The notes: a model not told the origin generated them from the letters alone. Numbered from the stretch's first letter, positions 18,252 through 28,590 are shown. The stretch: 56,453 bases of DNA from Dehalococcoidia bacterium (GCA_009841605.1 VXLM01000018.1:1-56453), one strand, 5' to 3'. Numbers and translations: made by a program.

Positions 18252-19203
18252 ATCGTCATTCTCCGGTAGCGGTAGAGCAGGAGCGCGCCCGGGCCGAGAA
18301 CGAGGAGCGCGTACCAAGCTATCGGTATGGAAGCGTGCAGCTCCTTACGGACCTCCGCTATGTCGTCCTCGCTCTCGCTGCCGAATATGATGTCGCTCAT
18401 GTGAATGGGTGCGCGACCGACATCGAGCAGCGTGAACCACTTGGCCAAGTCACCCGTCGCGCGCTCACAATCGCCAAACGTGCTGGACACCGTTCGTCCG
18501 TCGTCGCTTGTCGTCGTATAGTCAATCTCGCACGATTGAGCCGTGAGGGCGGCAGTGACCGGCAGGGAGATGACGAAGACGGCGATGACAACCGCAGCGG
18601 CGTAGGCCCGGCGGGTGGTGAAGGCGGACACGGCCAGGGGGATGGTGGTGACGAACAGGGCAACGAGCGCTCCCGCAGCCAGGAACTTGGGGATGTCGAG
18701 CCAGTTGTCGCGCAGATAGTCGACCGGATCACTGGCCGTCAGCAGGAAGCCGATGAGCAGGAAGACCTGGCCTGAGTAGACGAGGATGAGGGATAGGGCA
18801 AGGAAAGCAGCCCACCGGGCGGCGACGTAGTCCATGGCGGTGAGCGGGCGGACGAGGTAGAGGTTTATGACGCCGTTCCGCCGGTCGGGTATCAGCAACT
18901 CCGGGGCGATGATCGCCGAGAAAAGCAGAAGGAGTATTGCGATAAGCTCGTAGTAGTCCTCGTGAGAGGGGATGAGGTCCTCTTCGGGACCGAGTATGGC
19001 CGCCAAGATCAAGATGCCGGCGGCGGGAGCGACAGTGGCGATCAACATGCCAAACGGGAGCAGCTTCGCTAAGGCGCCCCTGCCGAGTCCAAGCGTGGTG
19101 CGGAAGCCGTTGACCCACAGGGCCCAGACGGCGCGGAGCCTGCCGCCACGCGGGCCGTCGTAGTGCTGATATCCGATGTCGAATATCTCGCCCTGCGCCT
19201 GGG

Positions 19204-19207
<4 letters not shown>
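18248..19207 (-). CDS. ABC-2 type transporter permease (first pair)
   Basis: 319 aa with TTG start at 19207, whose TTGA overlaps the stop of the upstream ATPase. About six membrane segments are evident (roughly 50-72, 88-107, 132-154, 175-197, 202-222 and 295-312). Between the last two is a hydrophilic stretch of about 70 residues (CEIDYTTTSDDGRT...) with two Cys, probably exposed outside. LLIPDRRNGVINLYLVRPLTA near 105-125 is typical of ABC-2 permeases. Coupled by a 4-nt overlap at both ends. Confidence 0.88.
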
Positions 19208-20124
<917 letters not shown>

Positions 20125-20432
20125 GCGCTCTCAGAGTCGGCTGATGGTGGGTTTAGTATAGCACTGAACCGGGTGCTGGGTTCTTGGTTCTAGGTGCTAG
20201 GTTCTGGGTGCTGGGTGCTGGGGCGACGCTGCCACAGGAGCGCAAAACCGTGAATTTGTGGCGTGGTGTTGCATTTTGTTGCATTTTTCAGTGTTATTGT
20301 CAAGTTGGATTGGTCTTGCGGATTCACCGCAGAGGGCGCGGAGCGGAGGACGGGCAACCACAAGGGTTGCCCCTACGACAGGCTCAGGCTGAGCGTATGA
20401 TATTGCTTTATAGAACCTTCGCAAACGTCCTC
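20125..20432. repeat. Gap between the ABC operon and nuclease-methyltransferase gene: repeats only
   Basis: From left to right: a G-rich heptad array with eight units spaced 7 bp (20171-20222), an 85-bp element (20237-20321) also present at 23394-23477, then a GACGGGCAACCACAAGGG palindromic repeat (about 20349-20383) and a GACAGGCTCAGG fragment. Reading frames here are built from repeats and are not credible genes. Confidence 0.75.
20237..20321 (-). repeat. 85-bp direct repeat, left copy, containing triple 10-bp units
   Basis: About 88 percent identical by eye to 23394-23477 and in the same orientation, 3157 bp away, so the two copies bracket the 944-aa gene. Inside are GTGGCGT, GTTGCAT and GTTGCAT at 20258, 20268 and 20278 (10-bp period), and TTGACA (minus strand, about 20297-20302) that could be a -35 for the ABC operon at 20124. 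Confidence 0.75.
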
Positions 20433-23267
20433 TTACAAGCGAGTGTTGGAGACGACGGGCTCGGAGGCGAGGAGGTCGCGGAGGGTGGAGAGGTCGGGGA
20501 GGCCGAGTATCTCGGAGACACCGTCGTCGAGGCGCTTTCGCGTGGGGCAGTGGGCCATTCCGGGCAGGCGCTCGAACTCCTCCTCGGACAGCGCGTCGAA
20601 GAGGTCGGAGAGGCGCTGAAGCTGCGAGGACGAGAGACGGCGCGGATCGAGGACGGGTGTCTCGTTCAGGTCTACTTTCTTCAGCTTTACCCATCCACCT
20701 CTCGTAGTGTTACGTGTCCCTAACAAGGTCAAGAGTCCAATACTGCTATTCAGGTAGACGGAAAGAGCCTTGTCCCAAGAATGATTGCCAGTTTTGACCG
20801 GCCACCAAACGTTCGAGAGGACGGGCTTGTCAGTAGACATTGATACAACCCGTGTTGTGTTCAGCCACAGGCGCTCTGAAATAAGTAGCTGTCCTGCCTT
20901 TGGCCACAGTTGGTCGACACGCTTGAGGTTGCGTCTCGGGCGAGGTTGAGAGAGTGGGGAAAGGTACTTGTCCGGCTCGGCTACGAGACGCCGCCTTTGC
21001 TCGGTGTTGTGACCTGAGACCATTGGATAGGCAGTCACCGAATCAATTGGCTCAAAGCCGTCTCGCACGTCCCGAACGTCCGGCCCAATCTGACCGAGAT
21101 CATCAAGCCTGCACAGGGGGATGCTCACGGACTTACTCTCGCCGGGGACCCACACCTCGTCGTCGTCGAGCAGCCTGAGCGCGCTGCGGGTCACATCGGC
21201 GCGGGCGAACTGCACGCCTGCCCACTTCCTGCCGGTGAGCTTGGATTCGGGAATCGAGAGCACTTCGCCGACGTGACGCCCGTCGACCTCCAGGAGGGCC
21301 GTGCCGGTGTCCTCGATGTTTGCAGCGGTCGTTGTCGCGGCGGCCTCGGCTATGCGGTGAGCGTCCACTATGCCGTCGGGGTTCAGCCAGAGATTAACGA
21401 AGGTGGTTCGATGTTCCGTCTCGGGGCCGTTCGTTGGTCTGCGCGTGGCGATGAGGAGGGCCTCGGAGAGATCGGTGCTGTCGGAAAAATTCCAGCGCGT
21501 CGGGTCGTGGGACGCGATGACCATATCGAGAACGAAGTCCCGCTCGATGAGCGCTCGCGTCTGCTCCCACGAGGGCCCCGTGCACACGGTGAGGGGCAGA
21601 ACGAGGGCGAGGCGTCCCTCTCCGGGTCGCAACTTGGGGGCGGCGGTCGCGACGAAGGCCGCGCCGAGTCCGGCGGTGGCGGACGCCTGCCTCGACTTCA
21701 GGCGGCGAGAGAGCTCGTTCTGCAGCTTGCGACGGTCGGATGAGGGCAGGCCGCCGAACATCAGATTGCCGCCGATGGAGCGGGTGAACGGAGGATTCAT
21801 TATGGCGAGGTCGATATCCGGCAGGGTCGCCGTCACGCCCTGTCGAGCACCCTGTGAGCCACCGCCGTACACCCTTCCGGTCTCCCTGATCTGCCTCGCG
21901 TTCACGCCCATCGAATCGGGGGACAGGGCGAACTGCACGGCGACCTCGTCTCCGCCCATGAAGTCGAGCGAACCGAGCGACACGTTCGAGCCCTCGGCCC
22001 CGAGGGCCATGACGTAGAGGTTCATGCGGTCGAACTGGATGCTGGGGTTGAGCATGGCGAGGCTCGTCGCGGCGAAGTGCACGGCTGTGAGCTGCACGTC
22101 GTAGCCGTGCAGGGCCTGCTCGACCATGGCCTTGTGGAGCTCTGCGGCGTGCCTGCCTCCCGCGCTCTTGTGGCGTCGCTCGGCCTCGGAGGCGACCGCC
22201 ATGAGCAGGGTACCCGTGCCGCAGGCGAGGTCGGCCACGTTGAGGGAGGCGGGGAACTCGTGATCCTTCCAGTCGACGTGGGGCGGCCAATCGTGGAACA
22301 CGAGCCGGGCAAGCATCGTGGCGGCGGGGACGGAGGTGTAGTAGGCGCCTGTGAACTTGGCATCGGTCAGCAGGGTGTGGAAGAGTCGTCCCGACAGGTC
22401 GTGGCCTTCGAGATGGCGAGTCCGCTTTACTGCTGCGAGCAGGGGTTCGATAACCGGTTCCTGAACTTCAGGCCGGCCAGCATCAAGTACGTCGAGGATA
22501 TTTACGGCAAGCTCGAAAACGGGTATGTAGTCAATGTTCTCGCAGATATATCGCCAGGCGTCGCGTAGACCCTTGAGACCCTTCCCCCACGCTTCGGGAG
22601 CCGTTTCCACGTCCTCATTGACCTCGGAGAGCCTGTCCTGGAAGGCCAGGGCGTTGAATAGGACGAGGCAGCCGATACGGAGCGCGGCGGCGCGTTCCTT
22701 CTCCTGATCGGACTCGGCAATGAGGTCGGATATGCGACGTGATACCCTCGCGTGATCGGCTATCTGCTGCGCCGCCTGTTCCACGCCATGTCCGACCGCC
22801 CTGGCTGCCGCATCAACAAGGTCCTCACCTTCTATATCCACTGACAGGACGCGAAGATGGTCGACCAGGTCGGCCACCGACCCGGTCCGCATGGGGCGTT
22901 CCGACCTTACCTCGCCGCGAGAGCCGTGGATCCACCATTGAAGGTCGGAGGCGCTTTCAAGGTGGGCGAACAGGTCGTCTTCATATCGAAGCCTGTTGGG
23001 ATAGAGAAGGCCGATAACGCCCAGCGCATTGGGGAAGTCACGTAGACGGTCATCAAGCTGGCCTTCCAGCAAACTCGACGAGGCCTCCCACTTGCCTTCC
23101 AAGATGACGCGGTCTCCAGTTCCCAGCCTGACACGGACATCGGGAGTACCCTGACTGCTGCGACGCTCAGCACGAGCCTCCATACCATGGTCACGGAGCA
23201 TCTGCGTCAGCAGAACGTTGGCCGCTTCTTCGCGGGCGGTCTCAGGGCTTTTGCTTGCGGAGGTCAA
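20433..23267 (-). CDS. Single-chain nuclease-DNA methyltransferase (type IIG-like)
   Basis: 944 aa, TTG start at 23267; no in-frame ATG is suitable. The N-terminus has a PD-(D/E)xK motif: P42-D43 and E57-G58-K59. A helical region (about 130-330) leads to the methylase core: motif I ADLACGTGT near residue 346 and motif IV NPPF near 490, giving N6-adenine methylation in gamma-class order (I before IV). The C-terminal third (about 650-930) probably recognises DNA; it contains GNHSWDKALSVYLNSS, similar to type I/IIG and PglX-type enzymes. Seen: both motifs in one protein. Inferred: it both cuts and methylates. No separate specificity subunit or BREX gene adjoins. PglX of BREX is a possible alternative relative. 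Confidence 0.85.
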   Translation of the reverse strand: MTSASKSPETAREEAANVLLTQMLRDHGMEARAERRSSQGTPDVRVRLGTGDRVILEGKWEASSSLLEGQLDDRLRDFPNALGVIGLLYPNRLRYEDDLFAHLESASDLQWWIHGSRGEVRSERPMRTGSVADLVDHLRVLSVDIEGEDLVDAAARAVGHGVEQAAQQIADHARVSRRISDLIAESDQEKERAAALRIGCLVLFNALAFQDRLSEVNEDVETAPEAWGKGLKGLRDAWRYICENIDYIPVFELAVNILDVLDAGRPEVQEPVIEPLLAAVKRTRHLEGHDLSGRLFHTLLTDAKFTGAYYTSVPAATMLARLVFHDWPPHVDWKDHEFPASLNVADLACGTGTLLMAVASEAERRHKSAGGRHAAELHKAMVEQALHGYDVQLTAVHFAATSLAMLNPSIQFDRMNLYVMALGAEGSNVSLGSLDFMGGDEVAVQFALSPDSMGVNARQIRETGRVYGGGSQGARQGVTATLPDIDLAIMNPPFTRSIGGNLMFGGLPSSDRRKLQNELSRRLKSRQASATAGLGAAFVATAAPKLRPGEGRLALVLPLTVCTGPSWEQTRALIERDFVLDMVIASHDPTRWNFSDSTDLSEALLIATRRPTNGPETEHRTTFVNLWLNPDGIVDAHRIAEAAATTTAANIEDTGTALLEVDGRHVGEVLSIPESKLTGRKWAGVQFARADVTRSALRLLDDDEVWVPGESKSVSIPLCRLDDLGQIGPDVRDVRDGFEPIDSVTAYPMVSGHNTEQRRRLVAEPDKYLSPLSQPRPRRNLKRVDQLWPKAGQLLISERLWLNTTRVVSMSTDKPVLSNVWWPVKTGNHSWDKALSVYLNSSIGLLTLLGTRNTTRGGWVKLKKVDLNETPVLDPRRLSSSQLQRLSDLFDALSEEEFERLPGMAHCPTRKRLDDGVSEILGLPDLSTLRDLLASEPVVSNTRL

Positions 23268-23342
23268 GTTGCTATGGGAAGAGATATTGAGGACGCAGAG
23301 TCATGATAGACCAAGTGTTCTTGGGCGTCAAGTCGGGGGTGG

Positions 23343-23374
23343 AGGTTCTGGGTGCTGGGTGCTGGGTTCTGGGG
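23343..23374 (+). repeat. G-rich heptad array
   Basis: GGG runs at 23350, 23357, 23364 and 23371 with 4-nt loops TGCT, TGCT, TTCT, preceded by AGG at 23343: five units at 7-bp spacing. Same family as 8806-8843 and 20171-20222. Confidence 0.78.
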
Positions 23375-23393
23375 ATGCGGGGATGCTGAGGTA

Positions 23394-23477
23394 GGAGCGA
23401 AAAGCCGTGAATTTGTGGCATGGTGTGGCATTTTGTGGCATTTTCCTGTGTTATTGTCAAGTTGGGTGGTCTTGTGG
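23394..23477 (-). repeat. 84-bp direct repeat, right copy, containing triple 10-bp units
   Basis: Partner of 20237-20321. GTGGCAT occurs at 23416, 23426 and 23436, and on the minus strand the units read AAAATGCCAC, AAAATGCCAC, ACCATGCCAC. TTGACA on the minus strand (about 23456-23461) sits just ahead of them, so a promoter for the nuclease-methyltransferase gene is possible. A CCCTCACC hairpin copy (23490-23526) and a TACGACAGGCTCAGG fragment (about 23571-23587) complete the 344-bp gap; no gene is seen in it. Confidence 0.72.
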
Positions 23478-23611
23478 GGTAGGTAATCACCCTCACCCTA
23501 GCCCTCTCCCGTCAAGGGAGAGGGGATAAATCGCTCTCTGGGACACATGCGGAGTGTGTCCATTCGGCCCTACGACAGGCTCAGGGTGAGCGGAGCATTT
23601 TGGGACATCAC

Positions 23612-24502
23612 CTACGGCGTGAGGGCCATGGCGGAGAGGAGCTTGGTGGTGGAGACGATGTGCTTGTTGAGGCGCATGGCTTGGGGGTCGATGCCCATGG
23701 CGAGGCCGAGCATCTGGGGGAAGTGGATGATCGGCAGGTCGATGGGCTGTCTGCGTATCTTGGAGGCCTGGGGCTGGTAGCCGTCGAGGTTGAGGTGGCA
23801 CAGGGGGCACGGGGTGACCATAGCCATCGCGCCCTTGTGCTTGGCCTCGCCGGTGTGGTTGGCGACCATGGTGAGCGAGGCGGTCTGGTTTATGGTGAGG
23901 ATGGGGAAGCCGCAGCAGGCGTTCTTGCCGTCGAAGTCGACGACCTCCGCGCCGACGGCCTCGATGACGCGCTCGAGCGAGTCCTTGCGCTCCGGGTTGT
24001 CGTCGAAGTCGAGGGCGGACGACGGCCTGACGATGTAGCAGCCGTAGAAGGGAGCCAACTTGAAGCCCGTCAGGGGCCGCGTCACGGTTGCCTTGAGCGT
24101 GTCGATGCCCACGTCCTCGATGATCGCCCACATCAGGTGCTTCGGTTCGACGGTGCCCTTGTACTCAAGACCCTCTTCGGCGAGGTCCTCGTTCACCGAC
24201 GCGAGGTAGTCGGCGTCGGACGTGAGGCGCTTGTTGGCCTGCGACATCACCCCTTGGCAGGTGCTACAGATGACCAGCAGGGGCAGTCCGCTCTGTTCGG
24301 CGAGGGCGAACGTCCTGGCGTTCAGGGTATCGCCGAGGCGCTGGTTCTTCTCCTGCAGGACGCCGGAGCCCGTGCACGAAGCGGTCTTCATCGGCTCATA
24401 GTCAAGTTCGAGGCCCAGCCGACCGGCGACCTCCATCGTGGAAGCGTAGAGCTCAGGCGCGGCGCCGCGTGATACGCAGCCCGGATAGAAGGCGTACTTC
24501 AT
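23612..24502 (-). CDS. CCG-domain subunit of succinate dehydrogenase/heterodisulfide reductase B type
   Basis: 296 aa. It has two cysteine-rich CCG-type modules. The second is canonical: GCYIV, NACCGFP, TPCPLC (a binding site for a non-cubane 4Fe-4S cluster). The first has C9 (YPGC), only one Cys at the central position (C43, ASCTGSG instead of CCG), then CSTC. In archaeal-type and cyanobacterial succinate dehydrogenases a related SdhE subunit replaces the haem-containing membrane anchor and takes part in quinone reduction. Its start ATG overlaps the sdhB stop (ATGA), so it is translated with sdhB. Confidence 0.9.
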   Translation of the reverse strand: MKYAFYPGCVSRGAAPELYASTMEVAGRLGLELDYEPMKTASCTGSGVLQEKNQRLGDTLNARTFALAEQSGLPLLVICSTCQGVMSQANKRLTSDADYLASVNEDLAEEGLEYKGTVEPKHLMWAIIEDVGIDTLKATVTRPLTGFKLAPFYGCYIVRPSSALDFDDNPERKDSLERVIEAVGAEVVDFDGKNACCGFPILTINQTASLTMVANHTGEAKHKGAMAMVTPCPLCHLNLDGYQPQASKIRRQPIDLPIIHFPQMLGLAMGIDPQAMRLNKHIVSTTKLLSAMALTP

Positions 24503-25455
24503 TTATCGTCCTCGGCTTTTTTGAATATGCGGCGGATGTTCTCGACGCCGGGGGTCTTCTTATGGATGATGGGTGGGCGCTTGCCCGCAAGCTGCGCCTT
24601 GATGCCGACAGGGGCGAGCTTGATCATCTCCTTGATGTTGAACATGCCGAAGGTCTTGATGGGGAGGCGGAGCTCGTCCAACGTGCCGCTGTGCTCGATG
24701 GAGTCGGCGAAGGCCTTGGCGTGCCTCGCGCCGTAGGTGTTGGTGTAGCCCGCCTCCATGGCCTGATCGCGCATCGCCATGATGCGGTCCATCGGCGCGA
24801 CGCCCTTGGGGCAGACCTCCACGCACTGCATGCACCTCGTGCAGTCCCAGACGCCGCCGTACTCGTTCAGCTCGCCCAGCCGCTCGTTGTCGGCGTCGTC
24901 TCGCGGGTCGGCCACGAAGCGGTACGCCTTGGCGAGGGCGGCGGGGCCGAGGAAGTTGTCGTCAACCTCCAGCACCGTGCAGTCGGAGACGCAAGCGCCG
25001 CACATGATGCAGGACATGACGCCTGCGAGGTGGAGCATGTCCTCGTTCGGCGCGAGGTACTCGGCCTCCGGCTCCGGGCCCTCAGGCTGGAGCCACGGCT
25101 CGATGGCGCGCACCTTGTCCCAGAAGATGTCGAACTCGACGACGAGGTCCTTGACGAGGCCCATGTTGCCTGCGGGTTCGACGACGACGGGGCCACCGTT
25201 CGAGGGCTGCACGTCGGCGATCTTGGTGTTGCAGGCGAGCATGGCCTGGCCGTTCACGCGCATGGCGCACGAGCCGCAGATGGCGCTCCGGCAGGAGCAT
25301 CGCAGGGCCAGCGAGCCGTCAATCTCCTCGCGCACCTTGATGAGACCGTCGAGCACGGTGGCGTTGTCGTCGATATCGAAACCGAATTCCTGGTAGTAGG
25401 GGCCCTGGCGGTTGGCCTCGGGATCGTATCTCTTGACGCTCAGCGTCACTTCCAT
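24499..25455 (-). CDS. sdhB: Succinate dehydrogenase/fumarate reductase iron-sulfur subunit
   Basis: 318 aa, longer than usual (about 240). N-terminal 2Fe-2S motif CSCRSAICGSC near residue 53-63 with a later Cys of LACNTK; two cluster motifs in the C-terminal part, CIMCGACVSDC near 149-159 and CTRCMQCVEVCP near 206-217. The extra C-terminal region (about 240-318) ends in a basic, charged tail. It carries electrons from the SdhA flavin to the CCG subunit. It lies 57 nt downstream of sdhA. Confidence 0.93.
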   Translation of the reverse strand: MEVTLSVKRYDPEANRQGPYYQEFGFDIDDNATVLDGLIKVREEIDGSLALRCSCRSAICGSCAMRVNGQAMLACNTKIADVQPSNGGPVVVEPAGNMGLVKDLVVEFDIFWDKVRAIEPWLQPEGPEPEAEYLAPNEDMLHLAGVMSCIMCGACVSDCTVLEVDDNFLGPAALAKAYRFVADPRDDADNERLGELNEYGGVWDCTRCMQCVEVCPKGVAPMDRIMAMRDQAMEAGYTNTYGARHAKAFADSIEHSGTLDELRLPIKTFGMFNIKEMIKLAPVGIKAQLAGKRPPIIHKKTPGVENIRRIFKKAEDDK

Positions 25456-25512
25456 GTCTTTTGTCCTTGTGTCCTCAACGGAAGAGTGGTCAGAGTGGGA
25501 CTCGCGGCGCCG

Positions 25513-27192
25513 TCAGTAGCTCCGTATCTGCGGCTCCCACTGGGTGATCTTGACGGGAACGTAGTCGACCGCCGTTTCGCCGTCCTCGGTGCGGGAGATC
25601 AGGATGTGCTTGAGCCAGTTGTCGTCGTCTCGGTCGGGCATGTCGGTGCGGGTGTGCGCGCCCCTGCTCTCGTTCCGCTCCAGCGCTCCGAGGATGATGG
25701 CCTCAGCGCAGTCGAGCATGAAGCCAAGCTCCAGCGTGAAGATAAGGTTTGTGTTGAAAACTTTGCCCTTGTCGTGGACGACCACCTTGTCGAAGCGGGC
25801 ACGCAGGTCGCTGAGGTTCTCGAAGGCAGCGCGCATCCCGTCCTCGTCGCGGAAGACGGCGAGGTGGTTGTTCATGGTCTCGCCAAGGTCGCGCCGGACG
25901 GCACCGAAAAGCTCGCCTCCGCCGTCACGGTCGAGTATGGCCTGGAGCCGCGATACATCGGTGTCCGCTGCGCGGTCGTCGATGTTCGCGTGCTTCTTCG
26001 ACTTCACGTAGTCGGTGGCATGCTCACCGGAGCGCCGACCGAAGACGAGGGTGTCGAGGAGGGAGTTCGCGCCGAGGCGGTTGCCTCCGTGGACGCTGAC
26101 GCAGGCCGTCTCGCCCGCGGCGTAGAGGCCCGACACGTTGGTGAGTCCGTCGATGTCGGTCTTGATTCCGCCCATCTGGTAGTGCATGCCGGGACGTATG
26201 GGGACCGGCTCGTGCGCCATGTCGGCGTTCGCGAAGTCGATACCAAGCTGCCTGATCTGGCTTAGCTTCTCGTCGATGAGCGCCTCGCCGAGATGACGAA
26301 CGTCGAGGAGGACGCAGCCGTCGACACCTCGTCCCTCGTTGATCTCGGTCTGCTCGGCCCGCGAGACCACGTCGCGCGAGGCAAGCTCCATCATGTTGGG
26401 GGCGTATCGCTCCATGAAGCGTTGGCCCTCGGAATTCAGCAGGTAAGCGCCCTCGCCTCTCGCGGCCTCCGATAGGAGCGCGCCGTTCGACTTGAGGGTG
26501 GTTGGGTGGTACTGCACCATCTCCATGTCCATGAGCGGCGCTCCCACCTGGTAGGCAAGGGCCATGCCGTCGCCGGTGCAGATGAGGGCATTGGTGCTCG
26601 GTTCGAAGACTCGACCGAGGCCGCCCGCGGCGATGATGACCGCCTTGGCGCGAATGACGTGGATGTTTCCGGTCTTCATCTCCATGACGACCGCGCCGGC
26701 GCACGCGCCCTCTTCCATGATGAGCGAGAGGACGAACCACTCCTCGTACACGCGGACGCCGAGCCGCAGTATCTGCTCGTGGAGCACGTGGAGAAGGGCC
26801 TGCCCGGTGAAGTCGGCTACGAAGAAGGTCCGGGCCTGCCTCTGGCCGCCGAACGAGCGGACGCCCAGCCTTCCCGCGTCGTCGCGGTTGAAGATCACTC
26901 CCATGTTCTCCATGGAGATGACCTCGTCTCCCGCCTCACGGCACATCACCTCGATGGCGTCCTGGTCGCCCAGGTAGTCGCTGCCCTTGACGGTATCGTA
27001 GGCGTGGTCCTCCCAGTTGTCGCCTCGGTCGCCCAAGGCGGCGTTGATACCCCCCTGCGCGGCGTTGGAGTGGCTGCGCACGGGATACACCTTCGTCACG
27101 ACCGCCACGTCCACGCCGTTCTGGCTGGCCGTGTATGCAGCCCGCATTCCGGCCAGGCCCGCCCCGATCACCAGCACGTCATGTTCATACAT
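25513..27192 (-). CDS. sdhA: Succinate dehydrogenase/fumarate reductase flavoprotein subunit
   Basis: 559 aa. Dinucleotide-binding GAGLAGM at residue 10-16; [11 protein letters not shown] with H41, the residue that bonds covalently to FAD in the family; active-site and substrate regions [13 protein letters not shown] and [13 protein letters not shown]. It oxidises succinate to fumarate (or the reverse). First gene of sdhA-sdhB-CCG on the minus strand, with GAGG about 9 nt before the ATG. No classical SdhC/SdhD anchor gene is next to it, so this is the anchor-less (CCG) kind. Confidence 0.95.
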   Translation of the reverse strand: MYEHDVLVIGAGLAGMRAAYTASQNGVDVAVVTKVYPVRSHSNAAQGGINAALGDRGDNWEDHAYDTVKGSDYLGDQDAIEVMCREAGDEVISMENMGVIFNRDDAGRLGVRSFGGQRQARTFFVADFTGQALLHVLHEQILRLGVRVYEEWFVLSLIMEEGACAGAVVMEMKTGNIHVIRAKAVIIAAGGLGRVFEPSTNALICTGDGMALAYQVGAPLMDMEMVQYHPTTLKSNGALLSEAARGEGAYLLNSEGQRFMERYAPNMMELASRDVVSRAEQTEINEGRGVDGCVLLDVRHLGEALIDEKLSQIRQLGIDFANADMAHEPVPIRPGMHYQMGGIKTDIDGLTNVSGLYAAGETACVSVHGGNRLGANSLLDTLVFGRRSGEHATDYVKSKKHANIDDRAADTDVSRLQAILDRDGGGELFGAVRRDLGETMNNHLAVFRDEDGMRAAFENLSDLRARFDKVVVHDKGKVFNTNLIFTLELGFMLDCAEAIILGALERNESRGAHTRTDMPDRDDDNWLKHILISRTEDGETAVDYVPVKITQWEPQIRSY

Positions 27193-27504
27193 CCGCGCCT
27201 GCCTCGTTTCGTCGAAAATCTGTTGAACAATATATCACGGTGGTGTGAAGGTGTGCGAAATCGACTACGTGGCCTCAAAGCCCAACTTCCCCAGCCTGTC
27301 ATTCCGACCGCAGGGAGGAATCCAAGATGCCGTGCCTTCCCGATGGATGTCTTTGGTGGTGAACGTAGACTGTAGATTCCTCACTCCGCTCCGCTGCGTT
27401 CGGAATGACATAGACTGAGGGTGTGCAAAGGTCTCCGCAAGCCTAAGAAACAGCGCCTACTCCGCGATCTTCGCGCCCTCTGCGGTGGAACTCCCCAGCG
27501 CCGC
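27193..27504. other. Gap between sdhA and the cytochrome b fusion gene
   Basis: Contains the sdhA upstream region (an AT-rich ATATATT stretch near 27228-27235 might be a -10), the long-hairpin element at 27296-27410, and a CTCTGCGGTG fragment. No gene. Confidence 0.7.
27296..27410. repeat. Long inverted-repeat element, copy 1
   Basis: Starts CTGTCATTCCGACCGCAG and GAGGAATCC, ends with GATTCCTCAC...GCGTTCGGAATGACA, so the ends are complementary for about 28 bp with a bulge on one side. A second copy is at 33190-33320. Spacer sequences between the arms differ. The element looks like a MITE or a fold-back repeat. Confidence 0.7.
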
Positions 27505-28551
27505 CTACTGTATCGGCAGGGGAGGCTGCAGCCACTTGGGGCGGGCGTCGATCTCGATGTCGGTGACCCACTTGACCCACTCGAACCCCCGCTTGCCCCT
27601 CGCTGCGAGGCGGAGGGGGTACCCGTGTCCACGGGATAGAAGGCCGTCGCCGACGTGCGTGGCGAGCAGGTACTCGCGGGCCTCGGCGATGGTGAATCGG
27701 CGATAGTAGCCGGTGGCGGACGTGACCTTGACGCTTCGGGCCCCGGGCAGAAGCTCGGCCTCGTCCAGCAGGTGGGCAAGCGGAACGCCGCGCCACACCT
27801 GCTCGGAGTACCAGCCTCCCGTGCAGTCGATGGTGGCTGTCATCTCGTCGTTGGTCGTCAAGTCGGCATACTCGAGCGAGAGGTCGCGCTTGACCAGTCC
27901 GTGCACGGACAGCCTCCACAAGCCCATGTCCGTTCGAGGGGCCTCGTCATTGAGCCACGAGACGACGGGGAAGTCACCGTTGATGCGGGTGCCCTCGTAC
28001 GAGCCGGTGAAGCGCCGATCCTTGCCGCTCAGACCGGCAGCCCGCACGACCTGCTCCCCCGTCTGCCAGAAGAGCAGCCCGGCGAGGGCTACGCCCGCGA
28101 ACCGCAAGAACGACCGCCGTTCTACCCAGAACGACAACGGCAGTGGGAACGACTTGATGTATGTGATGGCGTGCATCACAACGAGGGGAATCAGCAGGAC
28201 GCTGATGTAGATGTGCCAGCTCACGCCGCTCCAGGTGATGCCGGAGGGCGGACGGAAGTAGTACGGCCCGGCGGCGGACCATGCGAATCCGAGGCCGAGG
28301 GTCACGATCAGGAGGCCGAACAGCACGAGCGATCCGGTGCGCTCCATCCTGCCGCGCTTCCGGTTGCGGAGGGCGAACAGGATAACGGCAACCTTCCAGA
28401 CCAACAGGACGACCAGGCCGTATCCCGCGATGCGGTGGATGATGATGAACACCGCCTCGTCGCGCATGCCGGAGACGAGCCCAAAGAACCCGCTTACGAA
28501 CTCGACGGTCACGAAGACCAGAATCAGTATGTTGACCCAGGGGTGTTTCAT
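27505..28551 (-). CDS. Cytochrome b-like membrane domain fused to sulfite oxidase-type Moco domain
   Basis: 348 aa. The first 150 residues hold four to five membrane helices (near 6-24, 38-60, 73-92, 108-128 and 150-165), with histidines H39 and others in helices (IIIHRIAGYG, SWHIYIS, VVMHAITY) placed like haem b ligands of cytochrome b561-type proteins. A RRSFLRFAG twin-arginine-like stretch precedes the last helix. From about 190 the sequence is a sulfite oxidase/YedY-like molybdopterin domain; TIDCTGGW has the Cys expected to bind molybdenum. In MsrPQ (YedYZ) these are separate proteins, so this fusion would be a self-contained quinone-linked oxidoreductase. Substrate unknown. Confidence 0.82.
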   Translation of the reverse strand: MKHPWVNILILVFVTVEFVSGFFGLVSGMRDEAVFIIIHRIAGYGLVVLLVWKVAVILFALRNRKRGRMERTGSLVLFGLLIVTLGLGFAWSAAGPYYFRPPSGITWSGVSWHIYISVLLIPLVVMHAITYIKSFPLPLSFWVERRSFLRFAGVALAGLLFWQTGEQVVRAAGLSGKDRRFTGSYEGTRINGDFPVVSWLNDEAPRTDMGLWRLSVHGLVKRDLSLEYADLTTNDEMTATIDCTGGWYSEQVWRGVPLAHLLDEAELLPGARSVKVTSATGYYRRFTIAEAREYLLATHVGDGLLSRGHGYPLRLAARGKRGFEWVKWVTDIEIDARPKWLQPPLPIQ

Positions 28552-28590
28552 GTTCCTAGACTATTGGATTATTCGACTGCGGCATTCGAT

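Noticed and set aside
20433..23267. PglX of a BREX system
   Set aside because: Length and methylase motifs are compatible, but no brxA, brxB, brxC or pglZ gene is in the neighbourhood and there is an N-terminal nuclease motif instead.
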